Shown: positions 1 through 9,744, counted from the first letter of the stretch. The stretch is 64,000 bases of DNA from Serratia fonticola (GCF_001006005.1 NZ_CP011254.1:3844001-3908000); one strand, 5' to 3'. A program made the numbers and translations. The notes: generated by a model not told the origin, from the letters alone.

Positions 1-1337
1 ATGCCTTTCTGCGTGAGCTGTTGCATCAGCTGATAGATTTCGGATTTGGCGCCGACGTCAATGCCACGGGTAGGCTCATCAAAAATAAGGATGTTGCAGT
101 CATTGTTCAGCCAGCGGGCAATGACCACTTTTTGCTGGTTGCCGCCGCTCAGGGTGCTGACGGCGGTATCCGCGTCCGGGGTTTTCACGCCTACCGCGCG
201 GATCAGGCGCTGAACGATATCGTCGTCCTTGCGGGCGTTAACGAATATCTTGCCGAACCGCTCGTGGCGGTTGAGGGTGATGTTTTGTGCTACGGAAAAA
301 GGCAGCACCAACCCTTCGGTTTTACGGCTTTCCGGCAGTAGGCCAATGCCTTGCTTCAATGCCAAAGCCGGGTTCCGCAGGGTGGTTGGTTGCCCACTAA
401 GGCTGACCTGCTTGCGATAGCAGGCGCTGGCACCGATCAGCGCAGAGACCGTCTCGGTACGGCCCGAGCCCACTAATCCGGCAAATCCCAGGATCTCGCC
501 TTTGAACAAGTGGAAGCGATCTTCCTGCTGATGCTTGGAGCGCTGAATGCTGGCTTCCAGCAAGCGAACCGAGGTATCGACAGGGTGCGATTTCACCGGG
601 AAGGCATTTTCGATTTTGCGCCCGACCATCAGCTTGACCAGTTCATCCACGTTGGTGTCGGCCGTGGGCAGCGTTTGCACATAGGTGCCGTCGCGCAAGA
701 CGGTGATCTGGTCGCAGATAGTGAAGATTTCATCCAGGTGGTGTGAGATGAAAATCATGCCGACGCCCAGCAGTTTCAGATCGTTCATTACGCTGAACAG
801 GTGATCGGCTTCGCCCGGCGTCAAGGTGGCGGTAGGCTCATCCAGCACCAGTATGCGGGCGTCCAGCGACAGCGCCTTGGCAATCTCGACAAACTGCTGC
901 TGCGCCACGCTCAACTGCGCCACCGGGCAATCCAGATCGATATTCACCGTCAGCCGCTTGAAAATAGCTTCGGCTTTCTTGCGCATCGCTTTTCGATCTA
1001 ATAATCCCCAGCGGTTCCTGATTTCCCGGTTGAGGAAAATATTGTCCAGAGCGTTCATATAAGGAATAAGCGAGAATTCCTGAAATATGATCCCCACTCC
1101 GGCGTTAATGGCCTGCCGATAATTATCAAACTGGCGGCTGGTACCCTCCATGATTATTTCGCCAGAGTCCGGTTGGTGAATACCACACAGGATTTTCACC
1201 AACGTCGATTTACCGGCTCCGTTTTCCCCTAGCAAGGCGTGTATTTGGCCGTGTTGAATGGTGAGGTCAATACCGTCCAATGCCTTCACGCCCGGAAAGG
1301 ACTTCTTGATCTGTTTTAATTCTAATAACGCCGTCAC
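1..1337 (-). CDS. Sugar/polyol ABC transporter ATP-binding protein (partial)
   Basis: Energises import of a sugar or polyol at the inner membrane; RbsA/XylG/MglA-type protein with two fused ATPase domains. The first half shows Walker [10 protein letters not shown], signature LSVAQQQ and Walker [10 protein letters not shown]; the second half shows LSGGNQQK and [14 protein letters not shown]. The C-terminus lies beyond the window edge. The start is a GTG at 1337 with GGAG a few bases upstream, giving an N-terminus [15 protein letters not shown] typical of the family. It is the third gene of an operon running dehydrogenase, binding protein, ATPase; the permease should lie to the left. The substrate is inferred from the dehydrogenase (a tetritol) and is not proven by this gene. 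Confidence 0.9.
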   Translation of the reverse strand, partial: MTALLELKQIKKSFPGVKALDGIDLTIQHGQIHALLGENGAGKSTLVKILCGIHQPDSGEIIMEGTSRQFDNYRQAINAGVGIIFQEFSLIPYMNALDNIFLNREIRNRWGLLDRKAMRKKAEAIFKRLTVNIDLDCPVAQLSVAQQQFVEIAKALSLDARILVLDEPTATLTPGEADHLFSVMNDLKLLGVGMIFISHHLDEIFTICDQITVLRDGTYVQTLPTADTNVDELVKLMVGRKIENAFPVKSHPVDTSVRLLEASIQRSKHQQEDRFHLFKGEILGFAGLVGSGRTETVSALIGASACYRKQVSLSGQPTTLRNPALALKQGIGLLPESRKTEGLVLPFSVAQNITLNRHERFGKIFVNARKDDDIVQRLIRAVGVKTPDADTAVSTLSGGNQQKVVIARWLNNDCNILIFDEPTRGIDVGAKSEIYQLMQQLTQKG

Positions 1338-1411
1338 GGTTAACTCCTTCGGGTTTTATACCCACCGTTGTGAAATGGGGCGGGTACAAACCTCAACCGG
1401 CTCGTTGTGTT

Positions 1412-1436
1412 GTAGGGGCGCCGTATTCTGCGCCCG
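1412..1436. repeat. 25-nt palindromic repeat, degenerate copy
   Basis: Begins GTAGGGGCGC and ends CTGCGCCCG. It matches copies at 58167-58191 (same strand) and 60269-60293 (opposite strand) with a few changes in the centre. It lies between the binding-protein and ATPase genes and could form a hairpin in the polycistronic mRNA. It resembles a dispersed palindromic (REP-like) unit. Confidence 0.6.
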
Positions 1437-1519
1437 CTTTGATAATCAATGCGTTGGTTTGAGGCAAACTACACATTCAGCAGCATTGCCGCGTGGTCAT
1501 CAAACTCGAGGCCGGGTGT

Positions 1520-2437
1520 TTACCAGCTAAAGCCTTTGGCGTTGCTGCTGTCGATCAGCTTTACTTTCACCGGAATTGTGCTTGGCACGTTGGCACCCCA
1601 GTAGCGGGCCAGAGCAATCCCCAAGGCAATACGTGCCTGGTCGCGTGGGAACTGGGCGGAGGTGGCGATAAACGGCGAGTTCGGTTTCAGGATCTCCTTA
1701 ATCGCTTCAGGCTGGCCATCGACGCTGACCAACTTGACCTTGGCACCGTTACTCTCAATGGCTGCCAATGCGCCCAGGGCACCTACGTCGTTGACGCTAA
1801 AGATACCGGCCAGATCGGGAGTGGATTGCAGCATGTTTTCGGTTACGGTCAGTGCGGTATCACGCTCTTGCTTGCCGTTCTGCTTGGTGACAATCTTCAT
1901 TTCCGGGTGCTTTTTAATGGCGTCTTCAAAACCACGGACGCGTTCCAGGATCGGCACCACCGGGATACCGTCCAGGATCGCCACTTTGCCTTTGTTGCCC
2001 AGGGATTTGGCCAGGTATTCACCTGCCTGGAAACCGGCATCATAGTTTTCCGAACCGACAAAGGAATCCAACGGGCCTTCGGCCTGGGCATCGATCGCCA
2101 CGACCACCGCTCCGGCCTTGTGGGCCGAGATCACTGCCGACTGCACGCCAACCGAATCTGTAGGGTTAATCAGTAAAATATCGACTTTCTTTTGCAGCAT
2201 ATCTTCCACATCATTAATCTGCTTTGAGACGTCATGATGGGCATCCGCAATATACAGCTTGGCGCCAATATCACCGGCGGCCTGCTCTAATGCCTGTTTC
2301 ATGGAGACAAAATAGTCGTTATTCATTTCCTGGAATGAAACGCCAATGGTGATCTGTTTGGCTAATGCCGATTGGCTGGCCAGCAGCATGCCGCCGGCGA
2401 GCATCACGGGTAAGGTTTTCTTGAATAATGAAAACAT
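1520..2437 (-). CDS. Periplasmic sugar/polyol-binding protein of an ABC transporter
   Basis: Captures the substrate in the periplasm and delivers it to the ABC permease. The 305-aa product has a Sec signal peptide (MFSLFKKTLPVMLAGGMLLASQSALA, cleavage near residue 26, ALA-K) followed by a type-1 periplasmic-binding fold of the RbsB class: ITIGVSFQEMNNDYF, ILLINPTDSVGVQSA, VVAIDAQAEG, VAILDGIP and GIFSVNDVGALGAL are in the usual order. Start ATG is supported by AGGAGA upstream. It lies downstream of the polyol dehydrogenase and upstream of the ATPase; higher expression than the ATPase is plausible because the 180-nt gap carries a palindromic repeat. The ligand is not readable from sequence; a four-carbon polyol is inferred from the operon. 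Confidence 0.9.
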   Translation of the reverse strand: MFSLFKKTLPVMLAGGMLLASQSALAKQITIGVSFQEMNNDYFVSMKQALEQAAGDIGAKLYIADAHHDVSKQINDVEDMLQKKVDILLINPTDSVGVQSAVISAHKAGAVVVAIDAQAEGPLDSFVGSENYDAGFQAGEYLAKSLGNKGKVAILDGIPVVPILERVRGFEDAIKKHPEMKIVTKQNGKQERDTALTVTENMLQSTPDLAGIFSVNDVGALGALAAIESNGAKVKLVSVDGQPEAIKEILKPNSPFIATSAQFPRDQARIALGIALARYWGANVPSTIPVKVKLIDSSNAKGFSW

Positions 2438-2570
2438 AGTTTATTCTCCTGTTGTAGGGGCGGTATTTTTCTTTCAGTGTTATTTATAATAATTAGGTGG
2501 TTATCGGCCAGAGGTCGGCCTCGCCATCAAAGGGCGTTATCATTGTTTGCTTAAAACTAATCACTCAATA

Positions 2571-3638
2571 TTAAGGAACTAAAATAACCTTGATGGAATC
2601 CGTTGAATCGGCCAGGGCGAATGCCTGATCCCACTCTTTTAGTGAATAACTGTGGGTCACCACGCCTTTGGAGGTCACCAGACCGCGTTCAAAAAGATCG
2701 ATGGCAATTTCATAGCTGTAAGGTGCCAGGTGCGCACCGCGAATATCCAACTCTTTGCGATCGCCGATAATGGACCAGTCTACGGTGGTTTCCTTGCCAA
2801 ACACGCTGAACTCGACAAAGCGGCCGAGCTTACGGATCATCTGCAATCCTTGGGTCACGCCGATCGGTGCGCCGGTTGCTTCGATGTAAACATCACAACC
2901 GTAGCCGTCGGTTAATGCCTTGACGATTTTATCGGCATCTTCCTTGAGCGGGTTGATGACCACGTCGGCACCGAACGCTTTTGCCAGCTCTAAACGTTCG
3001 TCGATGGCATCAATCACGATCAGCTTTTTCGGTGTTTTCAACTTGGCAACCTGCACCATACACAGACCCAACGGCCCAGCACCGGCCAGCACCACAACGT
3101 CGTCTAACTGGATATCCCCACGGGCAACGGTGTGGATGGCACAGGCCATCGGCTCGATCAGCACGGCATCTTCATGGCTGAGGCTTTCCGGGATCTTGTG
3201 CACGATGGCATTAGCGGAAAAACGCATGTATTCCGACATTCCTCCCTCGGCCACGTCCTTTTGGAAGCCGTAGATATTGTGCGTTTCGCACATCCAATAG
3301 CTGCCGGACTTACAATAACGGCACTCCCAGCAGGGCACGATCTGTTCGGCAATGACGCGTTCGCCAATCTTGTACTTCTGCTCTGTGCCTTCTCCCATGG
3401 CAACAATGCGGCCGTAGAATTCGTGGCCGGGCACTACCGGCGGTTTTACCCAAGGGTTTTCACCCCAAAACATCTGGGCACCATTTTTACACTTACAATC
3501 GCCGGCACAGATCCCGCAACCTTCGACCTTGATCACCAACTCCTTGGCTTTAGGTAGTGGGGTAGGGACTTGTTCAAACCGGTAATCCTGCGGGCCATGG
3601 CAAACTACCGCGCTCATCTTTTCGGGTAACTGACTCAT
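2571..3638 (-). CDS. eltD: Zinc-dependent erythritol/L-threitol-type dehydrogenase
   Basis: Medium-chain NAD-dependent alcohol dehydrogenase that would oxidise a polyol to a ketose in the cytoplasm. Visible features are a catalytic zinc site (GICAGDCK with the GHEFYGRIV motif), the structural zinc cysteines in CWECRYCKSGSYWMC, and a Rossmann motif VLAGAGPLGL followed by VIDAID. The ends (VVCHGPQDYR, VDWSIIGDRKELDIRGAHLAPY) resemble, from memory, the erythritol/L-threitol dehydrogenase EltD of mycobacterial tetritol catabolism. I chose the ATG at 3638 (MSQLPEKM) over 3656 because AGAGG lies just before it. It is the first gene of an operon with the ABC importer. Exact substrate is an inference. 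Confidence 0.8.
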   Translation of the reverse strand: MSQLPEKMSAVVCHGPQDYRFEQVPTPLPKAKELVIKVEGCGICAGDCKCKNGAQMFWGENPWVKPPVVPGHEFYGRIVAMGEGTEQKYKIGERVIAEQIVPCWECRYCKSGSYWMCETHNIYGFQKDVAEGGMSEYMRFSANAIVHKIPESLSHEDAVLIEPMACAIHTVARGDIQLDDVVVLAGAGPLGLCMVQVAKLKTPKKLIVIDAIDERLELAKAFGADVVINPLKEDADKIVKALTDGYGCDVYIEATGAPIGVTQGLQMIRKLGRFVEFSVFGKETTVDWSIIGDRKELDIRGAHLAPYSYEIAIDLFERGLVTSKGVVTHSYSLKEWDQAFALADSTDSIKVILVP

Positions 3639-3675
3639 TTTCCTCTCCATTATCATGCTAGATAGCGATACGAAA

Positions 3676-3698
3676 CCAATGTTGACGTTGTCATTTTT
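3676..3698. promoter_or_regulatory. Operator-like half of a 23-bp inverted repeat (proximal)
   Basis: Core TGACGTTGTCA is a palindrome (TGAC-AAC-GTCA on the other strand). The full 23 bp recurs in inverted orientation at 3773-3795 with one mismatch. It lies 38 bp upstream of the dehydrogenase start, where a repressor would act. A binding regulator is inferred; none is encoded in the window. Confidence 0.5.
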
Positions 3699-3772
3699 AG
3701 TGAAATAAAAAGGATAATGCTTATTTAAGTTATATCATTCATTATCTTATGAACAAATTTGAACGATTTACC

Positions 3773-3795
3773 AAAAATGACAACGTGAACATTGG
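3773..3795. promoter_or_regulatory. Operator-like half of a 23-bp inverted repeat (distal)
   Basis: Inverted partner of 3676-3698 with core TGACAACGTGA (one change breaks the inner palindrome). Centre-to-centre distance is 97 bp, suitable for DNA looping by a tetrameric LacI-type regulator. Role is inferred. Confidence 0.5.
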
Positions 3796-4207
3796 CGATC
3801 ATATAACCAAACTGGAGAAAACATTTGTTTGATCAAACTCACACATCGTTAACATCTGGCGTAAAGATTCTACAAATTCAGATCATGATCACAATGTTAT
3901 GTCGGCTGTATGCAAGATAGGGGAGCGATGAGTCATTTAATTTATTGAAATTAAATCAATTATTATTCGACTGGATGGTCAGTTGGCTTACTCTGGGCTG
4001 TCTGGCTGCAGTTTCCGGTATCTACCCGACAGGTGGAAGGCTATCGCCAAAGCGACCTGGCTTGGAATTTCACGATTTGTTGATAGTTTCCCCCCGCAAC
4101 ATTGATGAATGTCATAATATCCTGTACTGATTTTCGGCAGAGTGTGGCGTTATTCGGCTGCTATCGGGCGATGAGCTGAAATAAAATAATTAAATCGAGG
4201 GATAACA

Positions 4208-5560
4208 ATGGAACTTCTGATAGGAGCCTTGGTGGCGGTGTTCGTTGGCCGTTACATCATCAAGGGCTATTCTGCCACCGGGGTGTTAATGGTTGGCGGC
4301 CTGGTGCTGCTGGCGGTGAGTGCATTTATGGGCAAAAATCTGCTGCCCGCCAGTGCGACTTCGACCGGCTGGCGCGCCACCGATATTTTCGAATATGTCA
4401 AAATCCTGCTGATGAGCCGCGGTGGCGATCTCGGCATGATGATCATGATGCTGTGTGGCTTTGCCGCCTATATGACGCACATTGGCGCCAATGACGTGGT
4501 GGTCAAGCTGGCTTCCCGCCCACTGCAGATGATCAACTCCCCGTATTTGCTGATGATTGCGGCCTACTTTGTTGCCTGCCTGATGTCACTGGCCGTCTCT
4601 TCGGCGACAGGGCTGGGCGTGCTACTGATGGCAACGCTGTTCCCGCTGATGGTTAACGTGGGGATCAGCCGCGGTGCGGCGGCGGCTATCTGTGCTTCTC
4701 CTGCAGCCATTATCCTTTCGCCTACTTCGGGTGATGTGGTGCTGGCAGCCAAGGCGGCCGAAATGCCGCTGGTGGATTTCGCCTTCAAAACCACGCTGCC
4801 TATCTCCATCGCCGCCATTGTCTGTATGGCGATTGCCCACTTCTTCTGGCAGCGCTACCTCGACCGTAAAGCCAACGAACAGCATCACATCATGGACGTG
4901 AGTGAAATCACTACCAATGCGCCCGGTTTTTACGCCATCTTGCCGTTTACCCCGATCCTGGGGGTACTGGTCTTTGATGGTAAATGGGGGCCGGAGCTGC
5001 ACATCATTACCGTATTGGTGATTTGTATGTTCATGGCCGCGGTGATCGAGTTTATACGCAGCTTCAATGCCAAAACGGTGTTTGCCGGTTTAGAAGTGGC
5101 TTACCGTGGCATGGCCGATGCGTTTGCCAGCGTGGTGATGCTGTTGGTCGCGGCAGGGGTGTTTGCCCAAGGCTTGAGCACCGTTGGCTTCATCAGCGGC
5201 TTGATCAGCCTGGCACAGTCATTTGGCACCGGCGGTATCATCATGATGCTGGTTCTGGTAGTGATCACCATGCTGGCGGCGATGACGACCGGCTCTGGTA
5301 ATGCGCCGTTCTATGCGTTTGTTGAGCTGATCCCGAAACTGGCGGCACAGATGGGGGTTAACCCGGCTTACCTGGTGATCCCGATGCTGCAGGCTTCCAA
5401 CCTGGGCCGTACGCTCTCGCCGGTTTCTGGTGTAGTGGTAGCGGTTTCCGGTATGGCAAAAATCTCACCGTTCGAAGTGGTGAAACGCACCTCGGTACCG
5501 GTGATTGTCGGGCTGGTGGTGGTGATTGTGGCTACTGAGTTGTTGGTGCCTGTGCACTGA
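4208..5560 (+). CDS. dcuC: Anaerobic C4-dicarboxylate transporter DcuC
   Basis: Inner-membrane carrier of the DcuC family, in E. coli mainly a succinate exporter during fermentation. The 450-aa protein is hydrophobic throughout with about a dozen membrane segments. Long stretches match E. coli DcuC as I recall it: YVKILLMSRGGDLGMMIMML, YMTHIGAND, SSATGLGVLLMATLFP, SPTSGDVVLAAKA, TTGSGNAPFYAF and LGRTLSPVSGVVVAV. Length is close to the 461 aa of the E. coli protein. Start ATG follows CGAGGGATAACA. It is transcribed alone, divergent from the polyol operon. No convincing FNR site was found upstream. Confidence 0.93.
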   Translation: MELLIGALVAVFVGRYIIKGYSATGVLMVGGLVLLAVSAFMGKNLLPASATSTGWRATDIFEYVKILLMSRGGDLGMMIMMLCGFAAYMTHIGANDVVVKLASRPLQMINSPYLLMIAAYFVACLMSLAVSSATGLGVLLMATLFPLMVNVGISRGAAAAICASPAAIILSPTSGDVVLAAKAAEMPLVDFAFKTTLPISIAAIVCMAIAHFFWQRYLDRKANEQHHIMDVSEITTNAPGFYAILPFTPILGVLVFDGKWGPELHIITVLVICMFMAAVIEFIRSFNAKTVFAGLEVAYRGMADAFASVVMLLVAAGVFAQGLSTVGFISGLISLAQSFGTGGIIMMLVLVVITMLAAMTTGSGNAPFYAFVELIPKLAAQMGVNPAYLVIPMLQASNLGRTLSPVSGVVVAVSGMAKISPFEVVKRTSVPVIVGLVVVIVATELLVPVH

Positions 5561-5573
5561 AATTAGATTCATA

Positions 5574-5616
5574 GAATGGAAGAGGAATAGCAGTTAGAAT
5601 TTTTTCTCTTCCATTC
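5574..5616. terminator. Inverted repeat between convergent dcuC and beta-helix gene
   Basis: Perfect 11-bp arms GAATGGAAGAG / CTCTTCCATTC separated by 21 nt, placed right after dcuC and before the convergent next gene. There is no clear T run after either arm, so termination is only a guess. Confidence 0.35.
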
Positions 5617-5621
5617 GTAAA

Positions 5622-7385
5622 TTATTGAAGAATTTTTATATTCGTAAAGTTTAAAATGTTAAAATTATGAGTTTCAATCACGATCTTAGCATAAAAAGCT
5701 GTAGTGTTTTTTTTTCCGAAAACTCTAATCTTGGTTGTGTTTTCATTTAAATTTATGTCTTTTGATTCTTTCTTTATCAGTATTAGTTTAGGTGTGATTT
5801 CGTTCATTCTGAAATCAAATAGCCGCATAGATATAACTAGTGTACCATTCGTTAAAGAAGATTGGTTGAAGTAAATATCTAATTCTAAAATAAATTCGTT
5901 ATTAATAATTTTAAACTCTTTACTTGTTATAGTAATCATTCCTTCTTCCGAGGACAGAGAGTATGACTGTTGGGTCCCGTTAAATAATGTAGAGCTACTC
6001 ACCTCGAAATTGGAATTTTTTGTTTTTTCTGTGACAAACCATCCTGATTCATCTATTTTTTTATTATCCTTAATGCTAAACCCTGTAGGATCAACGGAGT
6101 TAAGTATGTTGACGCTGTTATTTAAATTGATTATTGCTTTCTCTATGGTTTCATTGCTTAGTCTTGAGTTCCTTATGTTTAAATTACCCCCGCGTATAAA
6201 CCATCCATTTCCGCTGACTAAGTCCAGTGAGAACTCATGAAATAAACAGTTTATAATATCTAACGAGAAGTTGTGTGAGTGACACTCAATAAGGTTTGTA
6301 TAGTCATTTTGGGAGACCTTATTAGATCTGCGTACTCTTATATCATCTAACAATAATCGGCCAGATGCTTTTTCGCTAATTATAAAAGGTGTTACACCAC
6401 CGCTTCCAAAAAAGCCATTAACGATATTTTTTATTTCAACGGTGCCGGTTATATAGTTGGAACAGCTATATTCATGGATTCCTGAGAAAAAAAACATATC
6501 CTTACCATAAATGCAATATCCCTTGCGGCTGGCTCTCTGAAGTTCACAATTAGAGAAAACCAAAGTACCTACATCGCATCTTACACACCAGCCGACTTCA
6601 TCATCCCACCAGGAATCAGATGCTTCATTTTTTTGTGAGAGAATTAGAGACTTATCAAAATAAGTTATGCTATTAGATGCATTACAATATATTGGTCTTA
6701 AAACTCCACGCGTTTGGAACGCTGTGAACCAAATTTCCGATTGCGGTAGGTATGGTTGCTCCGAAACCCCAAAACTATTCCCAATGACAAGTCCATTTTT
6801 AAAGTTAGATATCATGATGTTGTCAAACCACATCATTTGAGATTTGTTTTTGCTGGATGTTTCTGAGTGGATTCGCAATGCGCATTCATAATTATTATGA
6901 TATGTACTATCAATCTTGTCACCATCACTGGTTATAATTACGGAACCTGTTAGAATTGTTTCTCTTGAGTTGTAAAAAGATATTATACAGTCTACCTTTT
7001 TTTTCGATATTCCATATATTCTTGCTCCGTCGCAAATTATGTAGTTATAAATGCTTGAGAATGTAATCTTTGAAACAGCATACCTCGCCTTGGGTATTTT
7101 GAGAGGCAGTTGGTTTTTTTGTGCATAATCGATAGCTTTTTGGAATGCGATTGTGTCGTCATGCCCTGTAGATGTTATTGGGTCCCAATCTCCGACCGCT
7201 CCGAAATCTTTAACATTAACACTATCAGTGCTAAAGTGTTCTTTTTTAATGGTTTTTTCTGATGGATTCACTTTGTCACTGGTATCTGTTTGAAGGTCAC
7301 TGCTGTTTTTTTTTGCATTGATAAGGCTTGGGGCCGCTATTAAAGAAAGTAGGGCGCTGCGTAAAAAATTTCTTCTTTCTTTCAT
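5622..7385 (-). CDS. Tat-exported pectate-lyase-like parallel beta-helix protein
   Basis: 587-aa protein of unknown exact function. The N-terminus carries a twin-arginine signal: RRNFLRS followed by the hydrophobic stretch ALLSLIAAPSLINA. Residues about 55-90 (VNVKDFGAVGDWDP, DDTIAFQKAIDYAQ) match the opening of the Pectate_lyase_3 / tailspike beta-helix family, which includes exopolysaccharide depolymerases and phage tailspikes; the middle is rich in short beta-strand repeats. The last 130 residues look like a separate beta domain. The gene is conspicuously AT-rich compared with dcuC and yegH on either side, which suggests acquisition. Position 2 kb from the capsule locus suggests it modifies or cuts a surface polysaccharide; this is inference. 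Confidence 0.7.
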   Translation of the reverse strand: MKERRNFLRSALLSLIAAPSLINAKKNSSDLQTDTSDKVNPSEKTIKKEHFSTDSVNVKDFGAVGDWDPITSTGHDDTIAFQKAIDYAQKNQLPLKIPKARYAVSKITFSSIYNYIICDGARIYGISKKKVDCIISFYNSRETILTGSVIITSDGDKIDSTYHNNYECALRIHSETSSKNKSQMMWFDNIMISNFKNGLVIGNSFGVSEQPYLPQSEIWFTAFQTRGVLRPIYCNASNSITYFDKSLILSQKNEASDSWWDDEVGWCVRCDVGTLVFSNCELQRASRKGYCIYGKDMFFFSGIHEYSCSNYITGTVEIKNIVNGFFGSGGVTPFIISEKASGRLLLDDIRVRRSNKVSQNDYTNLIECHSHNFSLDIINCLFHEFSLDLVSGNGWFIRGGNLNIRNSRLSNETIEKAIINLNNSVNILNSVDPTGFSIKDNKKIDESGWFVTEKTKNSNFEVSSSTLFNGTQQSYSLSSEEGMITITSKEFKIINNEFILELDIYFNQSSLTNGTLVISMRLFDFRMNEITPKLILIKKESKDINLNENTTKIRVFGKKNTTAFYAKIVIETHNFNILNFTNIKILQ

Positions 7386-7465
7386 ATTACTTGCCTCTTG
7401 TCAATTTTTAGTCTTTAGATGGATTTTTATTTTCATAATTATTATAACGAATTCACTTATAAATA

Positions 7466-7497
7466 ATACCGGGCACTCTGGGTTATTGCCCGGTATT
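7466..7497 (-). terminator. Rho-independent terminator of yegH
   Basis: Arms AATACCGGGCA / TGCCCGGTATT read on the minus strand are followed by a TTATTTAT tract. It lies 4 nt beyond the yegH stop codon. Confidence 0.75.
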
Positions 7498-7500
7498 GGG

Positions 7501-9078
7501 CTACTCTTCGTTAGGTGTCACTAACGTCGTGATCTTCACCTTCACGATGCGGTGGCTATTGATTTCCAATGGTTCAAAAAGATAGTCGCCAATCTTCAGC
7601 TGTTCCCCTTCGCGTGGAATGCGCTGGCAATGCTCCATCAGCAAGCCTGCCAAGGTATGATATTCCCGCTTTTCTTCTATCGGCAGTGGTACATACAGCA
7701 CCAGATCTTCCAGTGGCATATGGCCATTGGCAATCCAGTAACCTTCGCTGGTTTGTTGGATATCATGGCGTGCATCAACCTCTTCATCGGCCTCAGGCAG
7801 ATTACCAGCGATGGTTTCCATCACGTCGGTTAACGTCACCACACCTTCGACCGAACCAAACTCATCCACTACAAACGCAAAGTGGGTTTTGGCCTGGCGG
7901 AACTGCTCCAACGCAGACAGCAACGTTAACTGCTCCGGGAAGATCAGCGGCTGGCGCACCAAGGCCCGCAGATCCAGCGGTGATTGCTGCAACTGTTGTT
8001 TCAGCACATCAATGGTGTGGATCACTCCTAATGGCTCATCGCTGGCGCTATTTTCGGTTACCACGATGCGCGTATGCTGGTTTTTCTCCAACAGCTGCGT
8101 CAATTTATCCAGCGGACCGTTAAGCCCAAGGTATTCCACATCGTGCCGCGAAGTCATGATACTGCTGACGGTGCGCTGTGCCATGCCCAGCACCCGCTCG
8201 ATCATATGGCGTTCCTGCTGGTTGAAGATTTCACCATTCTCGTTATAGCTGTCTGCCAGCAGATGTGCCGAATGGCTGTCGATCTCGGCCTCTTCATGCT
8301 TACCGCTTAACATGCGCAATACGGCTTCTGCGGTACGTTCACGCAAAGGCCGCACCTTGGAAAGGAAACGGCGGCGGTTAAATTGGGCAAACTGGTTCAA
8401 GGCTTCGATCATCACCGAGAAACCGATCGCTGCGTAGAGATAGCCCTTCGGAATGGCATAGCCAAAGCCTTCGGCCACCAGGCTGAAACCAATCATCAGC
8501 AAGAAGCTGAGGCACAGAATAACAATGGTGGGGTGGGCATTCACAAAGCGCGTGAGCGGTTTGCTGGCCAGCAACATCAAACCAATGGCGATACATACTG
8601 CGATCATCATCACGGCCAGATGATCGACCATCCCGACGGCGGTGATCACCGAATCCAGCGAGAAGACGGCATCCAACACCACAATCTGCGCGACCACCGG
8701 CCAGAAACGCGCTCCTTTGCGTGACCCATGGTGTTCTTCGTCTTTACCCTCCAGCCGCTCGTTCAGCTCCATGGTGGCTTTAAACAGCAGGAAGATACCC
8801 CCGACCAGCATTATCAGGTCGCGGCCACTGAAAGCGTGCCCCATGGCCACAAACAGCGGTTTGGTCAGGGTGGCTAGCCAGGATATCGAGGCAAGCAGCG
8901 CCAGGCGCATCACCAACGCCAGTAAAAGACCGACAATGCGGGCTTTATCACGTTGTTTTTTAGGTAATTTCTCCGCCAAAATGGCGATAAAGATCAGGTT
9001 GTCAATGCCCAGTACGATTTCCAGTACAACCAGGGTGGCCAAGCCGGCCCAAATTGTTGGATCTGCGATCCATTCCAT
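7501..9078 (-). CDS. yegH: TerC-family membrane protein with CBS and CorC domains
   Basis: 525-aa inner-membrane protein. Residues 1-225 form a TerC-like domain with about seven membrane segments and the acidic motifs [13 protein letters not shown] and [13 protein letters not shown]. Residues about 300-420 form a CBS pair ([33 protein letters not shown]). The last 80 residues are a CorC/HlyC transporter-associated domain. Order and length match E. coli YegH (527 aa), which also sits beside the wza/galF polysaccharide locus. Function is uncertain; metal-ion efflux or extrusion is suggested by the domains. It is read away from the capsule genes. Confidence 0.9.
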   Translation of the reverse strand: MEWIADPTIWAGLATLVVLEIVLGIDNLIFIAILAEKLPKKQRDKARIVGLLLALVMRLALLASISWLATLTKPLFVAMGHAFSGRDLIMLVGGIFLLFKATMELNERLEGKDEEHHGSRKGARFWPVVAQIVVLDAVFSLDSVITAVGMVDHLAVMMIAVCIAIGLMLLASKPLTRFVNAHPTIVILCLSFLLMIGFSLVAEGFGYAIPKGYLYAAIGFSVMIEALNQFAQFNRRRFLSKVRPLRERTAEAVLRMLSGKHEEAEIDSHSAHLLADSYNENGEIFNQQERHMIERVLGMAQRTVSSIMTSRHDVEYLGLNGPLDKLTQLLEKNQHTRIVVTENSASDEPLGVIHTIDVLKQQLQQSPLDLRALVRQPLIFPEQLTLLSALEQFRQAKTHFAFVVDEFGSVEGVVTLTDVMETIAGNLPEADEEVDARHDIQQTSEGYWIANGHMPLEDLVLYVPLPIEEKREYHTLAGLLMEHCQRIPREGEQLKIGDYLFEPLEINSHRIVKVKITTLVTPNEE

Positions 9079-9744
9079 ACGCCTAATTTCACCTTTTAGT
9101 TCGACGGCTTATGCCGCATTGAGAATGATGGACGCTGAGGGAGGGGATTTCAACATTAAATCCGCACTGGGTGCGGGTAATCTATGTTAGTAGAATAATT
9201 AGACAGTGTCAGGATCTGGTCATTGGGGGTAAGCACCAGAAAACATAGAACAAATAGCTGCTTATAAATTCTGCGCTTAGATAATAAGCATTATAATCAA
9301 TTTGTTATAAACTAGTTAAACGAGTAAAATCTTAAAAGTCGCGTATCCTTAGTAGTCTTATTCTGAAAAGGTCTTAATGCAGCCACTAAGACTTGTTTCA
9401 CCGGGTCAATAGTATAAGAATCTTAGCATCCTATAAATGATAGCAAGACTGACCACTTGGCCAGGAAGGCGCCGCCTTTTCCTTACTCTGCGACTTGCCT
9501 CTCATTAGATTCTGAACAGAACCTCAGGTTCATCTACGAGCGTGGAGTCGGTTGCACGCTTGTTAGTTAAAACATTGTCTACAGTGCATTGGTAGCTGCA
9601 AGCCAAGGGCGGTAGCGTGCCTAAAGCGTCACCTTATGATTTTAATTAATTGATTTTTATAGTTAAATCTCATTGTGACGTTAGGGTTAACCACTTTTCC
9701 TGGCTCTGTTACACTTACTTGTTATTTGTCGGTGGAAGAAATTT
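9079..9744. other. Upstream regulatory region of the polysaccharide locus
   Basis: 666-nt non-coding region between divergent yegH and galU. It contains the JUMPstart/ops element at 9582-9621 and must carry the promoter of the locus. I could not fix a sigma-70 promoter with confidence. No open frame in it has a convincing ribosome site. Confidence 0.6.
9582..9621 (+). promoter_or_regulatory. JUMPstart element with ops site (first copy)
   Basis: Contains CAGTGCATTGGTAGCTGCA followed by GCCAAGGGCGGTAGCGTGCC. The ops core GGCGGTAGCGTG is at 9608-9619. In enterobacteria ops pauses RNA polymerase and recruits RfaH, which suppresses termination in long polysaccharide operons. It precedes galU by 124 nt and should govern the wza-wbaP unit. 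Confidence 0.9.

Larger units (their letters stand above)
3639..4207. other. Divergent intergenic region, dehydrogenase operon / dcuC
   Basis: AT-rich 569-nt region that should hold the promoters of the minus-strand polyol operon and of plus-strand dcuC. It contains the two inverted operator-like sequences listed separately. A 61-codon open frame at 3945-4130 has no ribosome site or recognisable product and I do not call it. The sequence just before dcuC ends in CGAGGGATAACA, a ribosome-binding site. Confidence 0.5.

Noticed and set aside
3945..3959. FNR-like site TTGAAATTAAATCAA upstream of dcuC
   Set aside because: The half-sites TTGA and TCAA are seven bases apart instead of six, so it does not fit the FNR consensus.
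3945..4130. 61-codon open frame before dcuC
   Set aside because: No ribosome site, no recognisable domains, and it lies in the expected promoter region.
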